Source of the DNA: Macrococcoides canis
GTDB lineage: Bacteria; Bacillota; Bacilli; Staphylococcales; Staphylococcaceae
NCBI RefSeq assembly: GCF_002119805.1
Contig: NZ_CP021059.1
Coordinates: 1,302,001 to 1,366,000, forward strand
Direction: 5' to 3'
DNA length: 64,000 bases
Part shown: positions 59,840 to 64,000 of the stretch, piece by piece
Numbering within the stretch: the stretch's first letter is position 1
Layout of the letters: each line of letters begins with the position of its first letter
Notes under the pieces: model-generated
Database searches by the model: none
Seen by the model: only the letters and a program-made list of their open reading frames with translations
What the model was told of the DNA's origin: nothing
Translations under genes and position numbers: made by a program

Positions 59840-60628
59840 ATGAAAGTGAAAAAATTATTAGTTAGTGCATTATCTATAAGCGTCCTACTTACAGCTTGTG
59901 GACAAGAAGAAAATAAAGAACAAACCAAAAACACAGAAAAATCTTCAGTATCAGAAAACAAAAAAACTGATAATGCAAAAAAGAAAAATGAGAAACAAAA
60001 AGATGTAAAGACAAACGAAGAAGTAACTTCTGAGGCACCAACTACTGAAGCGCCAACTACTGAAGCACCTACAGCTGAAATTGCATCAACTGAACAAATA
60101 CAATCTATAAATACTAGTAATGTGACGAATCGTTCTGACTTAGAAACAATTATTTACGGGAACAACTACTCAGAATTAGATAAAATAGCAGCATATAACA
60201 GCGCAGTTAAAAATGGTGTGATTCCTCAAGGAAATGTTATGGAAGGTCCAGCAGCAGCAGCTTATGAAAGCTCGTTAAGAGTTGAAAGCGGTCAAGAACA
60301 ATCTGTTTATTCAAGTAACCCTAACCCAGATAACCCATCAACTGCTAAATATGACCATTTATACATGAAAGAAGATAATAAAGGAAATAATATTACTGAG
60401 TCAAATAATGAAAATCAAAATACAGTTCAAAGTAATAATAACTCTGGATATGATCCAAATAATCCTTATATGAACTTGCCGAACCAAGAATGGAGAGAAA
60501 ATGCCGGAGGATTATCTTCAGGAGAAATTCAAACCAGAAATCAGATATTAAATGGGACTTATCAAGGCGAAGATGCTCAACAAAAGTTGGACGCCATTAA
60601 CTATTACGAACAAAAATATTCTAAATAA
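59840..60628 (+). CDS. Phage-encoded lipoprotein with TEAPT repeats
   Basis: 262 aa. The lipoprotein signal MKVKKLLVSALSISVLLTAC has its lipobox cysteine at residue 20. A lysine/glutamate-rich region and a short EAPTTEAPTTEAPTAE repeat (about 65-80) follow, then a polar Asn-rich globular region. The start is ATG 59840 or GTG 59846, since AGGAG fits either. Lipoproteins next to the repressor, such as Ltp of phage TP-J34, block DNA entry of other phages; a similar role here is inferred from position. Confidence 0.8.
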   Translation: MKVKKLLVSALSISVLLTACGQEENKEQTKNTEKSSVSENKKTDNAKKKNEKQKDVKTNEEVTSEAPTTEAPTTEAPTAEIASTEQIQSINTSNVTNRSDLETIIYGNNYSELDKIAAYNSAVKNGVIPQGNVMEGPAAAAYESSLRVESGQEQSVYSSNPNPDNPSTAKYDHLYMKEDNKGNNITESNNENQNTVQSNNNSGYDPNNPYMNLPNQEWRENAGGLSSGEIQTRNQILNGTYQGEDAQQKLDAINYYEQKYSK

Positions 60629-60634
60629 TTACAC

Positions 60635-60670
60635 TAGCTGACCACTAGTACCCTATTGGTCGGCTATTTT
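60635..60670 (+). terminator. Terminator after the lipoprotein genes
   Basis: TAGCTGACCA pairs with TGGTCGGCTA (one mismatch) and is followed by TTTTTAC. It separates the lysogeny genes from immA-int. Confidence 0.8.
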
Positions 60671-60683
60671 TACAATACAAAAT

Positions 60684-60697
60684 AGAACATACGTTCT
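60684..60697 (+). promoter_or_regulatory. LexA box upstream of immA-int
   Basis: AGAACATACGTTCT has perfect inverted arms AGAAC/GTTCT and the same ATAC centre as the LexA box at 10987. A degenerate second half-site (ACATTCT) follows at 60721. It places immA and int under SOS control. Confidence 0.75.
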
Positions 60698-60745
60698 ATT
60701 TATATACTAAAATCAAACACACATTCTATATTAGGAGGAGATAAC

Positions 60746-61207
60746 ATGAGAATTGAAGAACTTGTTAATGATATTACAGCATATATTATCGAGAGAGTTG
60801 AGGATCTAAGTATAGAATCTCTCGCCTACATCTATAACATCCATATCGCATATAATCACGAGATGAGTTGTTATATGAAAATAGATGGATGTGATGTTAT
60901 ATTCATTAAATTCGGAACACCGCAGGAGATGTGGTTCAGATTCGCACATGAGCTTGGACACTATTTTATGCATGTTGGTAATTCTAAGCACTTGCACCCT
61001 TCTTACAGTTATATGCAGGAAACAGAAGCTGATAAATTCGCCCTACTATTTATGATGCCTGAACGATTAATAGTTGAATATAACTTATTTACAGTTGAAG
61101 CAATAATGGATTATTTTAAAGTTTCCCAGGAACATGCGACGAAACGTGTAGAGTTATTGATTAACAGATCTAAGACACATAAATTAATTGGATTAGAAAG
61201 GATGTAG
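60746..61207 (+). CDS. ImmA/IrrE-family metallopeptidase
   Basis: 153 aa. The zinc motif HELGHYFMH (His68, Glu69, His72) with QETEADKFALLFMMPERL supplying the third ligand is complete. ImmA of ICEBs1 cuts the ImmR repressor after DNA damage; here the short repressor at 58384 is the probable substrate. GGAGGAG site; the gene ends 3 nt before int. Confidence 0.9.
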   Translation: MRIEELVNDITAYIIERVEDLSIESLAYIYNIHIAYNHEMSCYMKIDGCDVIFIKFGTPQEMWFRFAHELGHYFMHVGNSKHLHPSYSYMQETEADKFALLFMMPERLIVEYNLFTVEAIMDYFKVSQEHATKRVELLINRSKTHKLIGLERM

Positions 61208-61210
61208 ACT

Positions 61211-62425
61211 ATGCATATCCAACAATTAGAAGATGGAAAGTATAAAGTTACCTTAGAAGCTCCGCGCGACCCTGTAACAGGAAAAAGACAACAGATAACA
61301 AGACGCCATAAAAGCAAACGTGAAGCGATTAAAAGAGCTGAAGCTGAATACGATAAAAGGATGGCAGTGCTCGGACAATATGGAGTGTTACAAAATAGCA
61401 GTCCTTCATTTAGACAGGTTGCAGAAAAATTTATGGAGGATTATAAGAAGAAAGAGAAAATAAGCACATACACATCGAGAAAACAAAATCTTGTTAAACT
61501 CTACGAATTTTTCGATTATATCGAAATAAAGAAGATAAATCATAAGATGTGTCAGAATGTCATCGACGAAATGATGTTAGGAGAGAAAAGGATATACTCT
61601 AAATCGTACACACAAAGCGTTAAAGGAACATTAAATCTAATTATGGATTATGCGTTGAAGAATGGAATAATCAGCGTGAACCCTGCTCTAAACTGCAAAT
61701 ACCCTAAGCCACTTGTAACTGTCGAAGATTTGGAAAGTACAGAGTTCTTTGAAGAGTCGATCTCTAAAGAAGACACACGTGCTATATTCGAAGAATTTAA
61801 GTCAAATCGATATAAATATAAAGATTCCTACGAATTCTTTATGACGATGTATTACACAGGAATGCGACCAGGCGAAGTCATGGCTTTGAAAATGAAAGAT
61901 ATAGATTTTGAAAAGAATGAGATACGCGTAACAAAGACACTTTTCAATCCTGATGATAAAAAGCGTGGTCACAAACTTATACCACCTAAAAATAACAATA
62001 GTCGGATTGTTTCAATTTCTGATACGCTTGCTGTAGAATTAAAGAATATTATAACAAAACGTAAACAGACTAAAGAAGTTTTCGGCGAACAATATATTGA
62101 TGAAGACTTTTTGTTTTGCGATCACTTCGGCGATCCATACAAATCTGGGGTAGTGTATAAACGATTCAGAGTTGCTTGTAAGGCTATCGGGATCGAAGAT
62201 AAGAAGTTTCGACCTCATACATTCAGACATACCCATACTACCAATTTAATTGAAGCTGGAGTATCTCCGAAAGACATTCAGGAGAGATTGGGTCATAAAA
62301 GTATAAATACAACATTAGGAATATATGCACACGTTACTCAAAAGTCACGTAACCAAGTTGTTAAAATTTTTGATGACCACATGGAAAAAGCGTTAAAACT
62401 AGATAAAAAAGAAATAGAAAATTGA
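61211..62425 (+). CDS. int: Tyrosine integrase
   Basis: 404 aa. The N-terminal AP2-like arm-binding domain is GKYKVTLEAPRDPVTGKRQQITRRHKSKREAIKRAEAEYDKR. A SAM-like core-binding domain follows (about 65-165). The catalytic domain has Arg in YYTGMRPGEVMALK, HTFRHTHTTNL (His, Arg, His) and Tyr in LGHKSINTTLGIYAHV. It carries out insertion into and excision from comGC. It lies 100 nt from attR and is co-transcribed with immA. Confidence 0.95.
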   Translation: MHIQQLEDGKYKVTLEAPRDPVTGKRQQITRRHKSKREAIKRAEAEYDKRMAVLGQYGVLQNSSPSFRQVAEKFMEDYKKKEKISTYTSRKQNLVKLYEFFDYIEIKKINHKMCQNVIDEMMLGEKRIYSKSYTQSVKGTLNLIMDYALKNGIISVNPALNCKYPKPLVTVEDLESTEFFEESISKEDTRAIFEEFKSNRYKYKDSYEFFMTMYYTGMRPGEVMALKMKDIDFEKNEIRVTKTLFNPDDKKRGHKLIPPKNNNSRIVSISDTLAVELKNIITKRKQTKEVFGEQYIDEDFLFCDHFGDPYKSGVVYKRFRVACKAIGIEDKKFRPHTFRHTHTTNLIEAGVSPKDIQERLGHKSINTTLGIYAHVTQKSRNQVVKIFDDHMEKALKLDKKEIEN

Positions 62426-62429
62426 AATC

Positions 62430-62448
62430 TGTGGTCAGAATGTGGTCA
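62430..62448 (+). repeat. Two right-arm integrase repeats
   Basis: TGTGGTCA at 62430-62437 and 62441-62448, same orientation as the four left-end copies, right behind the integrase stop. Confidence 0.7.
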
Positions 62449-62473
62449 TAACTCAATTTTCAACTCAAAAATA

Positions 62474-62512
62474 AATGCTGAATCCCTTGTTTAATAAGGA
62501 GTTCAGCATTTT
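62474..62512 (+). terminator. Terminator after int, at the prophage edge
   Basis: AATGCTGAA pairs with TTCAGCATT, with an inner TCC-TT/AA-GGA stem and a TTT tail. It also faces transcription entering from comGB on the minus strand, so it may stop comG read-through into the phage. Confidence 0.8.
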
Positions 62513-62593
62513 CTATACTATAATCATTTCAATCAACGTAAATCCATCATTCTTACTAAACTGTTTTTTAAATCTACGAGCGATACGTTTCAT
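62513..62593 (-). pseudogene. comGC: 5' fragment of comGC
   Basis: 26 codons, MKRIARRFKKQFSKNDGFTLIEM then IIV and a TAG from phage DNA. It keeps the authentic ribosome site (GGAGG), the basic leader and the cleavage site with glycine (DG|FTLIE). The remainder of the gene is at 10494-10772. Confidence 0.9.
62525..62539 (+). other. Right attachment core
   Basis: CATTTCAATCAACGT, one mismatch to the left core at 10758-10772. Confidence 0.85.
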
Positions 62594-62605
62594 GATAATT
62601 CCTCC

Positions 62606-63679
62606 TTATTTTATACCTTCCATCATTTGCAGCATCGGTAATATGATGACGAGATACATTGTCACGATCAGCAATGCTAATATCATAAAGATAACTGGCT
62701 GAATTGCTTTTATACAGCGTAATAATCGGTGCTGAAAACGAGAAAATATATATTCACTGTAATATTACAGCTCTTTATCTAATTTTGAATTTCGTTCTCC
62801 ATGCTCCATGAATTGTACTAGGGATGACTCGAAAATATTCATCTCCTTTACGGCATCAGGGAGTGACCTTCCTTCTAAAAGCTTCCCATTAATTTTAAGG
62901 GCAATATAGCGAAAGACCTCATTTTTATTTTGTGAAGACAATATGTGCAGTATTCTTTTCATCATCACACCATTGGACAGAAAAAATGAGAGCATTTCAC
63001 TAAAGCGATACGTGATATACAGACGATACAGATCTCTAATCAGCGGTATAGAATATAATAATTTGAGCTGACGCGCTACAGGCTGTTTCTTAAAATAGAA
63101 AGTATAGGCTAAAAGAAGTGCGATAATTAAGAATATAAAGCTGTAGATGATATAAGGAAGTGAAAATAAAATCGCGGTCATTACTTTTATTTCTATCCCT
63201 ACATCTATATCCATAGTGTCATACATAGATTGAAACTGTGGAAGCACTGTAAAATTTACCGTAAATATAAGTGCGATAAATATAAGGATTAAAATTAGGG
63301 GGTATTGAATTGTCTTTATAAGTTGGGAGGCTAGCTTTGATTTACTTTCTAAATAATCGTAACATCGTACTAATGATGTGTTAACATCACCGTACTGCTC
63401 AGCAAATTGTATCTGCATTACGATGTCGTCACTATATTCGTAGTAGTCGAGCAGCTCCGATAACTGCTTTCCTGATTCTAATAATATTAAAGCTTCTTTC
63501 TTTATTCCTTCTTCAATTTCTATATATTGCGTATTCAAGAAAGCGACTGTTTCATATAGTGTAAAACCATTACGCGTCATTTCAGAAATTCTGATCAAGA
63601 AATCTTTATGATACATTCGCAATCGATTTTTATAGATCAAATTTTTCGAATTCATAGTGTGAAATCTGATTTGTTTCAT
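62606..63679 (-). pseudogene. comGB: comGB with an in-frame stop near its 3' end
   Basis: The membrane platform protein of the competence pseudopilus (GspF/PilC family). The frame gives 304 residues, ending NSKLDKEL-TAA at 62765-62767. It continues in the same frame for 52 residues (YYSEYIFSRFQHRLLRC..., then a hydrophobic helix and LPMLQMMEGIK) to a natural stop at 62606. The full 357 codons match normal ComGB size, so this is one nonsense change (or sequencing error) removing the last transmembrane helix. It overlaps comGA. Confidence 0.88.
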
Positions 63680-64000
63680 AGAGCTCCTTAAATTGATCGG
63701 TCAACGTTCTATAGTTAATATGTTCACCTTGTAAATATTTTTCAATATCCTTTTTTGTCAAAAATTCATAGGTCAATAGACGCCCCTTCCCATCTTTCTT
63801 TCTTACAAGCCTCTGATTAATAATCAGATTGATACTTTGATATAGATCAACAGTATTAATACCCATTTCTTTTAACCGAAATAATGCACCGATGCAATCA
63901 TTCGCATGTAATGTCGTTAAAACGAGATGACCGCTTAGTCCTGCATTGATCACTTGCTGTGCTACGACTGAATCTCTGATTTCACCTAGCATAATGATAT
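63630..64000 (-). CDS. comGA: Competence ATPase ComGA (C-terminal part)
   Basis: The visible 123 residues start IIMLGEIRDSVVAQQVINAGLSGHLVLTTLHANDCIGALFRLKEMG, the Walker B and His-box region of GspE-type secretion ATPases. They end NQISHYEFEKFDL. The start lies outside the window. ComGA powers pseudopilus assembly and is first in the comG operon. Confidence 0.93.
   Translation of the reverse strand, partial: IIMLGEIRDSVVAQQVINAGLSGHLVLTTLHANDCIGALFRLKEMGINTVDLYQSINLIINQRLVRKKDGKGRLLTYEFLTKKDIEKYLQGEHINYRTLTDQFKELYETNQISHYEFEKFDL

Larger units (their letters stand above)
10758..62539. mobile_element. Complete temperate siphovirus prophage inserted in comGC
   Basis: About 51.8 kb bounded by a 15-bp near-repeat. 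It carries lysogeny, replication, packaging, head, tail and lysis modules in the order usual for phages of Gram-positive bacteria, and splits comGC. The integrase lies at the right end next to attR. Apart from a frameshifted lipoprotein gene and a few doubtful starts, all structural, packaging and lysis functions look intact, so it may be inducible. Confidence 0.95.

Noticed and set aside
62475-62702. Plus-strand ORF over attR
   Set aside because: Spans the terminator, attR and antisense comGC/comGB; no ribosome site.
1-64000. CRISPR arrays, tRNA or rRNA genes, insertion sequences
   Set aside because: No regularly spaced repeats, no cloverleaf sequence and no transposase frame were seen; the prophage target is a protein gene, not a tRNA.

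Overview
The window is A+T-rich DNA from a Gram-positive bacterium. The chromosomal gene order (accC-accB-efp-Xaa-Pro peptidase, lipM, rhodanese, gcvPB-gcvPA-gcvT, aroK, comG operon) is that of Staphylococcaceae. The genus (Staphylococcus, Mammaliicoccus or Macrococcus) cannot be fixed from the sequence alone; a Macrococcus-like host is my guess.

Left flank (1-10757), mostly minus strand: fatty-acid synthesis (accC partial, accB), efp, an Xaa-Pro peptidase, a lipoprotein, octanoyltransferase lipM, a rhodanese-like membrane protein lacking the usual cysteine, the glycine cleavage genes with a glycine riboswitch that touches the 3' end of aroK, and the distal comG genes (comGG, F, E, D and most of comGC).

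Prophage (about 10758-62539, 51.8 kb): a complete-looking temperate siphovirus inserted inside comGC, the major competence pseudopilin gene. A near-identical 15-bp core (14/15) marks both ends. The 5' fragment of comGC, comGB and comGA lie on the right side (62513-64000). The phage is mosaic in the usual order. On the plus strand at the left end lie SOS-controlled yolD-like genes and an unknown two-gene unit. The rest up to the switch is on the minus strand: a secreted-protein moron, lysis genes, tail (tail spike, Tal, Dit, 1884-aa tape measure with M23, transglycosylase and LysM domains, frameshifted tail chaperones), head, portal and terminase genes, an unknown membrane-protein cargo gene, a late regulator, recU and dUTPase, about 25 small early genes, ssb invaded by an HNH endonuclease, DnaC/DnaD-type replication proteins, an MBL-fold protein, RecT/Bet, an SbcC-like ATPase, an antirepressor and cro. 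The divergent lysogeny module (plus strand) holds a short CI/ImmR-like repressor, a frameshifted lipoprotein gene, a second lipoprotein, ImmA under a LexA box, and a tyrosine integrase.

How it fits together: a short repressor without a protease domain plus ImmA suggests ICEBs1/phi105-like induction by proteolysis, and the LexA box before immA-int ties this to DNA damage. The insertion swaps the ComGC N terminus for one without the prepilin-peptidase glycine, and comGB also carries an in-frame stop, so this lysogen should not be transformable. The least explained signals are three tandem hairpins with different stems but the same TTTGGTCG-type loop just downstream of cro, overlapping a 24-bp sequence that recurs at two other operon positions.
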